From positions 3,906,001 through 3,970,000 of the forward strand of contig NZ_CP013481.2 in the NCBI RefSeq assembly GCF_001465595.2: a stretch of 64,000 nucleotides of DNA, given 5' to 3'. The notes below the pieces were generated by a model that saw nothing but the letters and a program-made list of their open reading frames with translations, did not search any database and was not told where the DNA came from. Below are positions 7,528 to 17,396 of the stretch, one piece after another (positions within the stretch are counted from its first letter, which is position 1; each line of letters starts with the position of its first letter). The translations under genes were made by a program, and so were the position numbers. This DNA is from Pandoraea apista (GTDB taxonomy: Bacteria; Pseudomonadota; Gammaproteobacteria; Burkholderiales; Burkholderiaceae).

Positions 7528-9600
7528 CTACATGCCGCAGGGTACGGGGCAATCGTTGCGCACCGTCAGATTGCGATAACGAGCCAGTGCCCACAGCGGG
7601 AAGAACTTGCGATAGCCGTGATAGCGCAGATAGAACACGCGCGGGAAACCCGTCGCCGTGTAGAGTTCTTCGTCCCACAGTCCTTCTTCGTTCTGCGTAT
7701 TGAGCAGATAGTCGACGCCACGCTTGACCGCCGGATCGTTGGCCTTACCCGCCGCCATCAGGCCGAGCAATGCCCAGGCCGTCTGCGACGACGTGCTCGG
7801 TGCCGCCTCGTAGCCCTTGTAATCGAGCTTGTAGCTATCGCCGTCCTCGCCCCAGCCACCATCGGCGTTCTGGATCGAGATGAGCCACTGTGCCGCACGT
7901 GCCATGGCCGGATGCTCCGGCGGCAAACCTGCTGCCTGCAAGCCGCACATGGCCGACCATGTGCCGTACACGAAATTCATGCCCCAGCGGCCATACCAGC
8001 TGCCGTCGGCTTCCTGATCGTCGAGAATGTACTTCAATGCCAGATCCGCAGAGGCCTTGCGCGCCGGCGACTGCGGCAGTTGCGCCAGCATCGACAGGCA
8101 ACGCGCGGAGACGTCTACCGTGGGCGGATCGAGCAACGCGCCATGATCCGAGAACGGAATGCTGTTCAGGTACAGATGCGTGTTCTCCGGTTCGAACGCC
8201 CCCCACCCACCGTTACTGCTCTGCATGCCAATGACCCACTCCGTGCCACGGTCGATCGCATGGCGCATCGGGCGCGGACTCGCATCGATCTTGTCGTTCT
8301 CGAAGGTACCGGCAAGCTTCTCGTAGCGATCCATCGCCATGGCCACGACAGCGGTGTCGTCCACGTCCGGGTAATGGGGGTTGGCGAACTGGAAGGCCCA
8401 GCCGCCCGGACGCACGTTCGGCCGACGCGAGATCCAGTCGCCGCGCACATCCAGAATCTGCAACGGAATGAGCCACTCGAGCCCTTTGCCCGCCTGTTCA
8501 ATGGCACGCTTGTCGCCGGTTTCGAGCAGCGCGTGCGCCGACAATGCGGTGTCCCACACCGGCGACAGACACGGCTGCACATAGGTTTCGTGTTCGGCCG
8601 GTGTCACCAGCTTCTCGACCGACTTGCGGGCAATCGCGCGGCTCGGATGATCTTCCGGATAGCCAAGCACGTCGTACATCATGACCGCATTGGCCATGGC
8701 CGGATAAATGGCACCGAGGCCGTCTTCGCCGTTCAGGCGCTCCTCGACGAAATCGACAGCACGCCGGATCGACTTTTCGCGCAGCTTCTTGGGGAAGAAC
8801 GGATCGAGCGCACGCAGCACCTGATCGACACCCGAGAAAAACGTGAACCAGAAGCGGCTCTGATGCGGCGCACGCTTGGGCGGGCCGACGTCCTTGGGAC
8901 TGCCGATGAACAGTTCGTCGATGCCGACACCCTTCGGATTGCGCGCGCGCGGACGCTTTGCCTGCAACACGAGCAGCGGCACGATCACGGTGCGCGCCCA
9001 GTACGACACCTTCGACAGGTGGAACGGGAACCACTGCGGCAGCAGCATGATCTCGACGGGCATCATCGGCACCGCCCTCCATTCGAGCACGCCGTAGAGC
9101 GCGAGCAGAATGCGCGTGAAGACGTTCGAATTCTGTGCACCACCACGCGAGAGAATGGCCTCACGCGCGCGCACCATGTGCGGGGCGTCGATCGGCTCTC
9201 CGATCATCTTGAGCGCGAAGTACGCCTTCACGCTGGCGCTCATGTCGAATTTGCCCTTGTGAAACAGCGGCCAGCCGCCGTGTTCGCCCTGAATTCGACG
9301 CAGGTAGGCCGCGATCTTCGCCTCCAGCTCGGCGTCGACCTTCTCCCCGAGATGGTGACGCAGCAGCACGTACTCGGCCGGAATGGTCGAGTCGGCTTCC
9401 AGTTCGAACAGCCAGTGACCGTCGTCCTGTTGCAGATCGAGCAGTGCCGTGATCGAGCGTTCGATCCCCGTTTCAAGGGTCTGCGTGGCCATCGCCGTGC
9501 TCACCTTCTGAGCGAGCTCCGTATGCAGCTTGAGGTCCACGGCCGTGGCAGTGGCCGTGCGTCGCGCTTCTTTTTCGGAAGCATCGCGTATCGTATCCAT
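7528..9600 (-). CDS. shc: Squalene-hopene cyclase (HpnF)
   Basis: Squalene-hopene cyclase folds squalene into the pentacyclic hopene and hopanol in one reaction, acting as a monotopic membrane enzyme. The 690-residue protein has the protonating DxDD motif at residues 412-415 (D412, D414, D415). It also has several QW repeats (for example QQDDGHW, QSSNGGW and QNADGGW), which brace the double alpha-barrel. Length and order match proteobacterial Shc. The N-terminal 40 residues are an extension before the first QW repeat; Met37 is an alternative start, but the ATG at 9600 has an AAGG sequence 10 bases upstream. It is transcribed with hpnG downstream and probably hpnD-hpnE upstream. Confidence 0.97.
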   Translation of the reverse strand: MDTIRDASEKEARRTATATAVDLKLHTELAQKVSTAMATQTLETGIERSITALLDLQQDDGHWLFELEADSTIPAEYVLLRHHLGEKVDAELEAKIAAYLRRIQGEHGGWPLFHKGKFDMSASVKAYFALKMIGEPIDAPHMVRAREAILSRGGAQNSNVFTRILLALYGVLEWRAVPMMPVEIMLLPQWFPFHLSKVSYWARTVIVPLLVLQAKRPRARNPKGVGIDELFIGSPKDVGPPKRAPHQSRFWFTFFSGVDQVLRALDPFFPKKLREKSIRRAVDFVEERLNGEDGLGAIYPAMANAVMMYDVLGYPEDHPSRAIARKSVEKLVTPAEHETYVQPCLSPVWDTALSAHALLETGDKRAIEQAGKGLEWLIPLQILDVRGDWISRRPNVRPGGWAFQFANPHYPDVDDTAVVAMAMDRYEKLAGTFENDKIDASPRPMRHAIDRGTEWVIGMQSSNGGWGAFEPENTHLYLNSIPFSDHGALLDPPTVDVSARCLSMLAQLPQSPARKASADLALKYILDDQEADGSWYGRWGMNFVYGTWSAMCGLQAAGLPPEHPAMARAAQWLISIQNADGGWGEDGDSYKLDYKGYEAAPSTSSQTAWALLGLMAAGKANDPAVKRGVDYLLNTQNEEGLWDEELYTATGFPRVFYLRYHGYRKFFPLWALARYRNLTVRNDCPVPCGM

Positions 9601-9718
9601 GGCGTTCTTGCCTTCTCAAAGGCGTATGAGCGGCGCGTGGTGCGCGCCGGTTAAACATTCACTCTTGCGATTACGCCGGGTTCTTCTGCCCGGCTGGCGC
9701 GTAAGACGATGACAGCGC

Positions 9719-10972
9719 TCAGTCCGGACGCAGCACGTCGGCCGCCCGGTTGCCGCTGCGCAGCGCACCCTCGATGGTCGCGGGCAACCCGGTGGCCGTC
9801 CAGTCGCCGGCCAGCACGAGATTGCGCCAACGCGTGCGCGCGCCCGGACGGCGCTTGTCCTGTGCCGGCGTGGCTGCGAACGTGGCGCGCTTCTCACGCA
9901 CCAGTTGCCACACCGGCATCGGTGCCGACGGCACCCGACAAGCGCGCGCGACCTCTTCCCAGATGCGAAGCGCGAGCGATTCGCGCGATTCGTCGAGCAG
10001 GTGGTCTGCGCCGCTGATCGTGACCGACAGGCGGCCGTCGAACGCGAAGATCCAGTCGCTCACCCCGTTCACCACGCCGATCATCGGCGGGCAGCCCGGC
10101 GGCGGCGATACCTGGAAATGCGCGTTGACGATGGCGCGGTATTCATCCGGCGTCGTCAGCTCAGGCACCAGCGCGGCCGCAACATTCGGCGGCACGGCGA
10201 GCACAACGGCGTCGTCGGTCCCGAGCGGCTGCGGGCCATCGCCAAAATCGATCGATTCCACGCGGCTGCCGTCAGGCGAATAACCCAACGCCCGCACACG
10301 GTGCTGCATCATCACGCGCGCGCCCTTCGCTTCCAGATACGCCAGCGCAGGCGTGACGAACGACACGTCCAGACCGTCGCTCGCAATCAGGGGGTGACAG
10401 GCCTTGCCCCCCGCCGCGAGTGTCTCCCGAATGACAGCGGCCGCCATCTGCGCCGAGCCTTCCGCCGGATCGGCGTTGAGTACGGCGAGAAACAACGGGT
10501 GAATCAGCCGCTTGTACAGCATGGGCGGGCAACGCATGGCGTCGGTCATCGTCGCATCGGGCCCGGCGCGCAGCAACGGTGCGAGCGACAGATAGTCCGA
10601 CCACTTCGTGCCCGGTACGCGGGCACGCCGGTCGAAAATCCACCACGGCAAACGCCCTTCCGACAGACGTACTGTCCAGCGCTCGTCGCTATCGAGGTCG
10701 ATGAACGCGAACTCGGCGCGATCGGGGCCGCTCAGCGTGTGTTCCGAACCGATGATGCGCGTGAACTCGCGCATTGTCGTATTGCCCGAGAGCACCAGAT
10801 GATTGCCGTTATCGATCACGGCATTCAATTGCCGGTCGAAATACGAGCGGCACCGCCCGCCCGCCTGCGGCGCCGCCTCGTGCAGCACGACGGACACACC
10901 GCGCGTGGCAAGCCTGACCGCGGCGGCCAGCCCTGCAAGGCCGGCGCCGATGACGTGAACTGTGCCCGCCAT
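9719..10972 (-). CDS. hpnE: HpnE, squalene-forming FAD-dependent oxidoreductase
   Basis: HpnE is a flavoprotein of the phytoene desaturase/amine oxidase superfamily. It reduces hydroxysqualene to squalene, the last step of the HpnCDE route. The 417-residue protein starts with the dinucleotide-binding motif GAGLAGL (residues 9-15), then an acidic strand end and 'GGRCRSY' as in FAD-bound amine oxidases. The C-terminal FAD-closing segment 'LAGDWTATGLPATIEGALRSG' type motif is present in the last 40 residues. The ATG shares one base with the hpnD stop codon (TGATG), so the two are translationally coupled. A 118-base gap separates it from shc. Confidence 0.94.
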   Translation of the reverse strand: MAGTVHVIGAGLAGLAAAVRLATRGVSVVLHEAAPQAGGRCRSYFDRQLNAVIDNGNHLVLSGNTTMREFTRIIGSEHTLSGPDRAEFAFIDLDSDERWTVRLSEGRLPWWIFDRRARVPGTKWSDYLSLAPLLRAGPDATMTDAMRCPPMLYKRLIHPLFLAVLNADPAEGSAQMAAAVIRETLAAGGKACHPLIASDGLDVSFVTPALAYLEAKGARVMMQHRVRALGYSPDGSRVESIDFGDGPQPLGTDDAVVLAVPPNVAAALVPELTTPDEYRAIVNAHFQVSPPPGCPPMIGVVNGVSDWIFAFDGRLSVTISGADHLLDESRESLALRIWEEVARACRVPSAPMPVWQLVREKRATFAATPAQDKRRPGARTRWRNLVLAGDWTATGLPATIEGALRSGNRAADVLRPD

Positions 10973-11820
10973 CAGAAGACCATCTGCCGCAGCAGCATCA
11001 GAATGAGGCGCCAGCGCGGCACACGCACCCGCTCGCGAGGCACGGCAAAGCCGCGCGCAACGAGTTTGTCGAGAATGGCGCCATACGCCTTGGCCATCAC
11101 CGCAGGGGCGACGACCACGCGACGCGGATGCCGCGCCATGATCGTGCGCGCCTTCGCGTAGTGCTCGCGCGCCTGGGCCACGAGCGGCGCACAGGCGCGG
11201 TCGAGCCCGGCTGCCACGACAGTCTCGGGCGTGGCGTTCACGATACCGGCGTCGGCCAGCGTTTCACGCGGCAGATAGACGCGGCCGATGCCGGCGTCTT
11301 CATCGATATCGCGCAGGATATTCGTCAACTGGAGTGCACGGCCGAGGTGATACGACAGGTCAATGCCGTCCTGCTCGGGCATACCGAACACCTTGACCGA
11401 CAAACGGCCGACGGCGCTCGCGACGCGATCGCAATAGAGATCGAGCGTGGGCAGATCGGGCGCAACAATCGGGCCGCAGGCATCCATTTCCATGCCGTCG
11501 ATGACGGCAAGGAAGTCTTCGTGCTTCAGACCGAATTGCTTGACCACGCGGGCGAGGTTCGCGAGCGAGGGCGCCGGGCGACCGTCGTACAGATCGGCCA
11601 GATCGCGCCGCCAGGCGGCCAGACGCGACATCCGGCTCGCCGATGTGTCTTCGCCGTCGTCGGCAATGTCATCCACTGCGCGGCAAAAAGCGTAGATCTC
11701 GAACATGCCTTCGCGCTGCGCGGGCGGCAGAATGCGCATGGCAGCGTAAAAACTGCTGCCCGAGGCCACGCGTGCGCTGCTTTGCTCAGGCGAAATTTCG
11801 ATGGGTTCGGCGACGCTCAC
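10972..11820 (-). CDS. hpnD: HpnD, presqualene diphosphate synthase
   Basis: HpnD condenses two farnesyl diphosphates into presqualene diphosphate. It is a trans-isoprenyl (squalene/phytoene synthase) family protein. With the start chosen here it has 282 residues. The first Asp-rich motif is D50-D54 (VDDIADD) and the second is in 'LRDIDEDAGIGRVYLP', both needed for Mg-diphosphate binding. I chose GTG at 11820 over the upstream in-frame start at 11958. GAGGAG lies 4 bases before it, and the extra 46 residues (Cys/Pro/Phe-rich) do not look like this family. The gene is divergent from hpnC and coupled to hpnE. Confidence 0.92.
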   Translation of the reverse strand: MSVAEPIEISPEQSSARVASGSSFYAAMRILPPAQREGMFEIYAFCRAVDDIADDGEDTSASRMSRLAAWRRDLADLYDGRPAPSLANLARVVKQFGLKHEDFLAVIDGMEMDACGPIVAPDLPTLDLYCDRVASAVGRLSVKVFGMPEQDGIDLSYHLGRALQLTNILRDIDEDAGIGRVYLPRETLADAGIVNATPETVVAAGLDRACAPLVAQAREHYAKARTIMARHPRRVVVAPAVMAKAYGAILDKLVARGFAVPRERVRVPRWRLILMLLRQMVF

Positions 11821-11996
11821 GAGGCTCCTCGTCGTGCAGGGGAACAGGGTGACACCACGGAAAAAACTCAGGGGATTCTTGCAAGGAGGGAAGTATACCG
11901 GGGATTGGCGCGACTTTCCCGCCAGGATCTGGAACGATAGCATAGAATCTCGGGGCACTCAGCGCAGCCGCGTTGCCATAATTGCCTCACCCGCCG

Positions 11997-12860
11997 ATGA
12001 CTTCCGACGCCAAGATCGAGCATTACGAGAACTTCCCGGTCGCCAGTATCCTGCTGCCGCGCGAAATGCGCGCGCCGGTGGGCGTGATCTACAACTTCGC
12101 ACGCACCGCCGACGACATTGCCGATGAGGGCGATGCGACCAATGCCGAGCGCCATGCCGGCCTCGCCGCCTATCAGGCCGAACTCGACAAGATCGCCGCC
12201 GGGCAGCCCACATCGCCTGACAAACCGCTGTTCGCCGCCCTCGCGCGCGTCATTGCCGAGCATCGACTCAGCGTGCAGCCCTTCGCCGACCTGCTCTCGG
12301 CATTCGATCAGGATATCGAGGTCAAACGCTACGCAACATTTGCCGAGTTGCGCGACTACACCCGTCGCTCGGCCGACCCGGTCGGGCGCATCATGCTTGG
12401 CCTGTTCAAGCTGGACACCCCGGAAAACATCGCCTGCTCGGACGACATTTGCTCAGCCCTGCAACTCATCAACTTCTGGCAGGACGTAGAGGTCGACTGG
12501 CGCAAGGCGCGCGTGTATCTACCGCAGGACGACATGGCCCGCTTCGGCGTCACCGACGCCGATATCGGCGCGCAGACATTCGACGACCGCTGGCGCGCGC
12601 TCATGCGTTACGAAGTCGACTTCGCCCGCAAGATGATGCTTCGCGGCGCGCCGCTGGCCAACCGCGTGCCGGGTCGTTTCGGGCTTGAGTTGTGCTGCGT
12701 GGTGCATGGCGGCCTGCGCATTCTCGACATGATCGAAGCCGCCAACTACGACGTCTTCCGCCACCGCCCGCAACTGGGCAAGTCCGACGGACTGCGCGTG
12801 TTCCTGCGCGGCCTCTGCATGAAACTGAGCGGCAAGCCGCCCAAGGCTCGTAGCGCCTGA
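11997..12860 (+). CDS. hpnC: HpnC, hydroxysqualene synthase
   Basis: HpnC is the second trans-isoprenyl synthase of the pathway and turns presqualene diphosphate into hydroxysqualene. From ATG 11997 the protein has 287 residues. Its first Asp-rich motif is D39-D43 (TADDIADEGD). The second is altered to 'QDVEVDWRKARVYLP', as is usual for HpnC and unlike HpnD. The N-terminal 'HYENFPVAS' is a family hallmark. An in-frame TTG at 11982 would add five residues, and neither start has a strong Shine-Dalgarno. The gene is divergent from hpnD with 176 bases between them, so the squalene-forming trio is expressed from one bidirectional region. Confidence 0.93.
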   Translation: MTSDAKIEHYENFPVASILLPREMRAPVGVIYNFARTADDIADEGDATNAERHAGLAAYQAELDKIAAGQPTSPDKPLFAALARVIAEHRLSVQPFADLLSAFDQDIEVKRYATFAELRDYTRRSADPVGRIMLGLFKLDTPENIACSDDICSALQLINFWQDVEVDWRKARVYLPQDDMARFGVTDADIGAQTFDDRWRALMRYEVDFARKMMLRGAPLANRVPGRFGLELCCVVHGGLRILDMIEAANYDVFRHRPQLGKSDGLRVFLRGLCMKLSGKPPKARSA

Positions 12861-13058
12861 TGCCGCTCGGCGCCATTGCGCTGTGCCGCGCCCTCCCGTC
12901 ACGCAGCCCATAACACCCCGTGGCACTACCGATTTCTCCGTTTCTGGCGCTTCTCACCCCTCCACGACTGCCCTAACGTGACGGGATAGCGCGCCGTCCG
13001 TCTCGGCATATCGCCATATCGGCCGATCGGCGCGCTCGTCTGCGACCTCCGGGAGCCC

Positions 13059-14015
13059 GTGCGCGTGAATCTGCCAGCCAGTCTGCAACGTCTTGCCTCG
13101 AATCGATCCCCGGTGCGATCCCACGCCGGCGTGCTCTTTGCCGTCGTCATCGTGGCATGGGGCGTGAACTGGCCGGTCAGCAAGGCGTTGCTCGCCCATG
13201 TCTCACCGTGGTGGAGCGCGGCGCTGCGCTCAGTCGTCGGCATGACGACGCTCTTCGTCATCTGTGCCCTCACCCGGCGTCTCGTGTTGCCACGCCGGGG
13301 CGATCTGCCCGTTATCCTGAGCGTCGGGCTGCTACACATGACGTTGTTCTCGCTGCTCGTCGCGCTGAGCCTTCAATACGTCAGTGCGGGGCGCTCCGCC
13401 GTACTCGCTTACACCACGCCTCTCTGGGTGATGCCGGCGGCGCGTGTGTGGCTGGGCGAAGCGCTCACGCCGCGCCGTCTGCTAGGACTGGCCTGCGGTC
13501 TGCTGGGTCTGGCGGTCATGTTCAATCCGCTTGCATTCGACTGGCACGACCGCCATGCCGTGTTCGGCAATGCGCTGGTGCTGGCGGCGGCGTTCGTGTG
13601 GGCGGTGGCGATCGTCCATATGCGGGCGCATCGCTGGGTCAACGGTCCGTTCGAACTCAGCCCTTGGCAGTTGCTGCTGGCGAGCAGCGTGATGTGCACG
13701 CTCGCGGCCGGGGTCGACGGCGCGCCACGCATCACCGGCTGGGGCGGATTTTCGGGATTGCTGGCGTACGGCGGCGTTATGGGCGGCGGCATCGCCTACT
13801 GGCTCGCGGGCGTGGTCACGCGGCAATTGCCGGCGGGTGTCACCTCGCTCGGGCTGCTGGGTGTACCGGTCGTCGGCACGCTGGCTTCGGCGCTCATCCT
13901 GCGCGAGTCGCTCGGGCTGGACGTCTGGATCGCCCTCGTGCTGATTGTCGGCGGCATTGCGCTCGGCACGGTGCCGGGCACTGCGACGTCATGCCGCACG
14001 CAGCGCGCCGCCTGA
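13059..14015 (+). CDS. EamA/DMT-family permease
   Basis: This 318-residue integral membrane protein has about ten hydrophobic helices arranged as two EamA repeats, the pattern of drug/metabolite transporters. The first repeat opens with 'VVIVAWGVNWPVSKALL' (about residues 29-45). The second holds 'GVMGGGIAYWLAGVVTRQLPAGVTSLG', typical of the family. The substrate cannot be told from sequence; relatives export amino acids or other metabolites. The start is GTG at 13059, placed so that a short basic N-terminus precedes the first helix. It stands alone between hpnC and the flavoprotein gene downstream, which begins 125 bases after its stop. Confidence 0.85.
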   Translation: MRVNLPASLQRLASNRSPVRSHAGVLFAVVIVAWGVNWPVSKALLAHVSPWWSAALRSVVGMTTLFVICALTRRLVLPRRGDLPVILSVGLLHMTLFSLLVALSLQYVSAGRSAVLAYTTPLWVMPAARVWLGEALTPRRLLGLACGLLGLAVMFNPLAFDWHDRHAVFGNALVLAAAFVWAVAIVHMRAHRWVNGPFELSPWQLLLASSVMCTLAAGVDGAPRITGWGGFSGLLAYGGVMGGGIAYWLAGVVTRQLPAGVTSLGLLGVPVVGTLASALILRESLGLDVWIALVLIVGGIALGTVPGTATSCRTQRAA

Positions 14016-14140
14016 GCGCCCCGGCGCTTGACCCATCGCAATAACCGTTCGACAGGCAGATGCCAGACTGCCTCTTCGCGTGCGCGTCGCCATGGTGGCC
14101 CGGTCGCGCCGGCGAACCCACTTCGACGAACGGAACTGAC

Positions 14141-15307
14141 ATGAACGAGCAATGGTTGACCCTGGCCGGCCGCCGGCTGGTGCCGGTGGTGCAAGGCGGC
14201 ATGGGAATCGGCATCTCCGCGCACCGGCTGGCGGGCACGGTCGCGCGGTACAACGGCATGGGCACGATCGCGAGCATCGATCTGCGTCACCATCACCCCG
14301 ACCTGCTCGCCAAAGTCGAGGGCACTCGCGACAAGGCGGCCGTCGAAGCCGTCAATCTGATCGCGCTGGATCGTGAAGTCCGGGCGGCCAAAGCAATGGC
14401 GAACGGTAGCGGACTCGTGGCGGTAAACGTCATGAAAGCCGTGAGCGCACACGCCGCGCTGGTGCGCCAGGCGTGCGAAAGCGGGGCCGACGCCATTGTG
14501 ATGGGCGCGGGACTACCGCTCGATCTCCCCGAACTCACGGCGGCATACCCGAATGTCGCCCTCATTCCGATTCTGTCCGATTCGCGGGGCGTGAGTCTCG
14601 TGCTGCGCAAATGGATGAAGAAGGGGCGTCTGCCCGATGCCATCGTCATCGAACATCCTGCGCATGCGGGCGGCCATCTCGGCGCATCGCGCATCGAGGA
14701 TTTGAGCGATGCGCGCTTCTCGTTCGAGCGCGTGCTGGAGGAATGCCGCGAGATCTATGCCGCGCTGGGCATCGAATGGGCCAGCGTGCCGCTGATCGTG
14801 GCAGGGGGCATTTATCGGCACGAGCAGGTCCGGCATTGGCTCGACAAGGGCGCGGCCGGCGTGCAGTTGGGCACGGCCTTCGCCGTGACCGAAGAATCGG
14901 ATGCGCACCCGGCATTCAAGGAAGTGCTCGCGAGTGCGCGCCCCGAAGACATTGTCGAATTCACCAGCGTGGCCGGATTGCCCGCACGCGCCGTGCTCAC
15001 GCCGTGGCTGCGGAAATACCTGTCGCGAGAGACTGCGTTGCAAGCAAAGGCGAAGGTGCGACAGTGTCTGGAAGGATTTGATTGCTTGCAGGCGTGCGGG
15101 CTTCGCGACGGCGTGGCACGCATCGGACAGTTTTGCATCGACCTGAAACTCGCTCAGGCCGTGCGCGGTGATGTTGCACGCGGACTCTTCTTCCGTGGAC
15201 GCGACCCGCTGCCCTTCGGCGAGCGTATCCGGCCCGTGGCCGATCTCATGCGCTATCTGCTCACGGGCGAGAAGCCGGAGGAGGGAAATGCGGCGAATGC
15301 AGCCTAA
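14141..15307 (+). CDS. Nitronate monooxygenase-type FMN oxidoreductase (2-nitropropane dioxygenase/YrpB family)
   Basis: This 388-residue TIM-barrel flavoprotein carries the family signatures: 'VVQGGMGIGIS' at the N-terminus, the 'EHPAHAGGHLG' loop near residue 175, and the FMN phosphate-binding 'GGIYRHEQVRHWLDKGAAGVQLGTAF'. Such enzymes oxidise alkyl nitronates or act as NAD(P)H:quinone/enoyl reductases, and the true substrate here is unknown. A C-terminal Cys-containing extension (around CLQACG) is found in one subgroup. The ATG at 14141 is chosen over an upstream in-frame start at 14060 because the protein then begins right at the barrel, and a GGAA sequence precedes it. It may be co-transcribed with the DMT permease. 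Confidence 0.85.
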   Translation: MNEQWLTLAGRRLVPVVQGGMGIGISAHRLAGTVARYNGMGTIASIDLRHHHPDLLAKVEGTRDKAAVEAVNLIALDREVRAAKAMANGSGLVAVNVMKAVSAHAALVRQACESGADAIVMGAGLPLDLPELTAAYPNVALIPILSDSRGVSLVLRKWMKKGRLPDAIVIEHPAHAGGHLGASRIEDLSDARFSFERVLEECREIYAALGIEWASVPLIVAGGIYRHEQVRHWLDKGAAGVQLGTAFAVTEESDAHPAFKEVLASARPEDIVEFTSVAGLPARAVLTPWLRKYLSRETALQAKAKVRQCLEGFDCLQACGLRDGVARIGQFCIDLKLAQAVRGDVARGLFFRGRDPLPFGERIRPVADLMRYLLTGEKPEEGNAANAA

Positions 15308-15313
15308 TTCGGA

Positions 15314-15916
15314 TCAATTCGCCGGCGATCCGGGTTGAGGGACTGCGGTGGCGTCGGGTTGGCTGGCACTTCCCGGTTCGATTCGCGCCGCGATCCGTCG
15401 ATCGAAAAACGCCGCGAGTGCCGGGTCGTTCACTTTGAGATCGAACTGAAGCTCGTCGACGGCGTTGAAGTAGCCGTCGCACAAATCGGCCTTCTCGGCT
15501 TCGGTCGGTTGATCGTCGATGCTGCGCGCGTACACAACGAACTGGCGCTCCACGAGCATGGGCAACTGCGTGCGCAACAGATCGTCGAAACGCTCACGCG
15601 CCTGCGCATCGGTGTAGGTCGCCTGCAATTCGGCACGCACCCGCCGGCCCTCGGCAAGGTACTCGCGGTGACGCGCCTGCCAGGCACGCAACGCCGCGTT
15701 GCCATGTGCGCGGGTCGACTCGCCGTAGAGGCCGCATTTCTGGACAAGCCGTTCCAGTACCAACTCCACGCCTTCCGGCGAGGCGATGGCGGCCCCCATC
15801 AATTCAGCGTCGTTCTTGTATTGCGGCGGTTGCGCAAGCGCGGGCGCCACCCACACGACGCCCGCGCCGGCCAGTGCACAGGCGACGAGGCGTCGCAATA
15901 CGTTGCCACGTAGCAT
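15314..15916 (-). CDS. Secreted/periplasmic protein of unknown function
   Basis: I do not recognise this protein. With ATG 15916 it has 200 residues and starts with a Sec signal peptide (basic 'RGNVLRRLVA', hydrophobic core, Ala-Leu-Ala cut near residue 28). The mature part is a mostly helical, Arg/Gln/Asp-rich domain with two cysteines (in QKCGLYGE and ADLCDGYF) that could pair in the periplasm. It ends in a low-complexity Pro/Ala/Ser tail. The longer frame from 15979 adds 21 polar residues before the signal peptide and is less likely. The gene is convergent with the flavoprotein gene, 6 bases apart. Confidence 0.7.
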   Translation of the reverse strand: MLRGNVLRRLVACALAGAGVVWVAPALAQPPQYKNDAELMGAAIASPEGVELVLERLVQKCGLYGESTRAHGNAALRAWQARHREYLAEGRRVRAELQATYTDAQARERFDDLLRTQLPMLVERQFVVYARSIDDQPTEAEKADLCDGYFNAVDELQFDLKVNDPALAAFFDRRIAARIEPGSASQPDATAVPQPGSPAN

Positions 15917-16083
15917 CGTTCCACTCGAAGGGATGGCGGGCTCGCACTGCCCCGCTCTCGGAGATATCGCATCGGCCACGACGTCGATGGCTGCATCTTA
16001 GCCGAAGTCACGCCCCAGCGCGCCGCAGCCCGTGCCCCTGCGCGCAAGCCCCGTCAGAACGGATCAGGTCGGGTCCGGTTCTG

Positions 16084-17022
16084 TCAGCCCGATGTCGCGA
16101 CCGGGTAGACCTCCGGCCCGAGCTTCTCGACCATGTAACGTACGAAGTCCTCGAGTTTTGACGACACGTAGCGTCCTGCCAGATGCACGAGATGCATCGG
16201 CTCGCCGAATTGCGCGTCGGCCTCCAGCACACGTACCAGCCGCCCTGCGCCCACCTCAGGTGCGAGCAGATACTCGGGCAGCAGCGCGATCCCCATGCCA
16301 TGCACCGCAGCCTGCAACTGCGCAAGCGGATTGTGAGCGATGAGCCGGGCGTCGCGTCCCGCCCCACCACTCGCTCCGGCTTGGGTGAACAGCCAGCGGC
16401 CCAGCACATCGTCGTAGCGGAACCCCAGACACTCGTGTCCGGCCAGATCGGCGGGATGCTGTGGCACCCCGCGTCGCGCCAGATAGCCCGGCGACGCGCA
16501 TGCCATACGTGTCACCCCGCGCAACGTGTGCGCGACCAGCCCCGGCTCGGGATTCCCGCCCGACTGAAAGGCCGCGTGAATCCCCTCCTCTTCGAGATCG
16601 ACGGCGCGATCCTTCAGGGCGAGATCGAGCGCCACGTCCGGATGCGATTGCAGATACTCGGCAAAAATCGGCATCAGCAGATGCGAGCCTACGGTGGTCG
16701 GTGCGCTCACACGAAGCTGACCGACTGGCCGGGACATCGCGTTCGACATGGATGCGCCAGCCGGTGCGGCATCGCCCAGCGCATCGGCATTCTCCACGCG
16801 TGCCAGCACCTCGGCACACTCGGCGAAGTATCGTTGCCCCAGTTCGGTCGGCACTTGACGCCGGCCGCTGCGCCGCAGCAGCGGCTGCCCGAGACGCGCC
16901 TCCAGCGCCTGCACATGGCGCGCCGCCGTGACCGCCGACATGCCGCAAGCCGCCGCACCGGCCGACAAGCTGCCGGCGCGCACGACCTGCACGAACACCT
17001 CCATGCATTTGAGGCGATCCAT
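16084..17022 (-). CDS. LysR-family transcriptional regulator
   Basis: This is a standard LysR-type regulator of 312 residues. The N-terminal winged helix-turn-helix is at about residues 3-62, with 'AGSLSAGAAACGMSAVTAARHVQALEARLG' matching the family recognition helix. A ligand-binding periplasmic-protein-like domain follows from about residue 95. The usual start would be ATG 17022. The in-frame TTG at 17028 adds only two residues. It directly follows cyoD on the same strand (2 bases between), so it may be expressed with the cytochrome bo3 operon. That is unusual for a LysR gene, which is normally divergent from its target. The inducer is unknown. Confidence 0.88.
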   Translation of the reverse strand: MDRLKCMEVFVQVVRAGSLSAGAAACGMSAVTAARHVQALEARLGQPLLRRSGRRQVPTELGQRYFAECAEVLARVENADALGDAAPAGASMSNAMSRPVGQLRVSAPTTVGSHLLMPIFAEYLQSHPDVALDLALKDRAVDLEEEGIHAAFQSGGNPEPGLVAHTLRGVTRMACASPGYLARRGVPQHPADLAGHECLGFRYDDVLGRWLFTQAGASGGAGRDARLIAHNPLAQLQAAVHGMGIALLPEYLLAPEVGAGRLVRVLEADAQFGEPMHLVHLAGRYVSSKLEDFVRYMVEKLGPEVYPVATSG

Positions 17023-17024
17023 GA

Positions 17025-17396
17025 TCAATCGCGCAGCTTGGCCCGCTCAATGGACATGTGCGTCGGCATCATGTTGGTGTTGGCGTTGTGCATCACCCAG
17101 AGCGACCCCGCAACGATGATCGCGATCAACCCTGCCGTACACAGGAAGATGGCCGAGTTCTGGCGCTGACTGCGCTTCGCGCCGATGTGCAGGAAGTACA
17201 CGAGTTGCACGACCAGTTGCGCGACACACAGCACAACAATGGTGGCCAACCCCATATCGGCGGGCACGAGCTTGAGCATGACCGCGCCGAACGACGCGAA
17301 TGTGAGCACCAGAGAGAGGAAAAAGCCGATGACGTAGTCGCGCAGGTGACTCTGCGAGGCATACGCCGCATGGTCGTGAACTTGAGCGCTCGTCAT
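17025..17396 (-). CDS. cyoD: CyoD, cytochrome bo3 ubiquinol oxidase subunit IV
   Basis: CyoD is the small subunit IV of the haem-copper ubiquinol oxidase, thought to help assembly around the CuB site. The 123-residue protein has three membrane helices (about residues 21-40, 48-70 and 80-102). It shows the family features '[17 protein letters not shown]' and '[12 protein letters not shown]'. The start ATG at 17396 overlaps the cyoC stop by 4 bases (ATGA). Confidence 0.95.
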   Translation of the reverse strand: MTSAQVHDHAAYASQSHLRDYVIGFFLSLVLTFASFGAVMLKLVPADMGLATIVVLCVAQLVVQLVYFLHIGAKRSQRQNSAIFLCTAGLIAIIVAGSLWVMHNANTNMMPTHMSIERAKLRD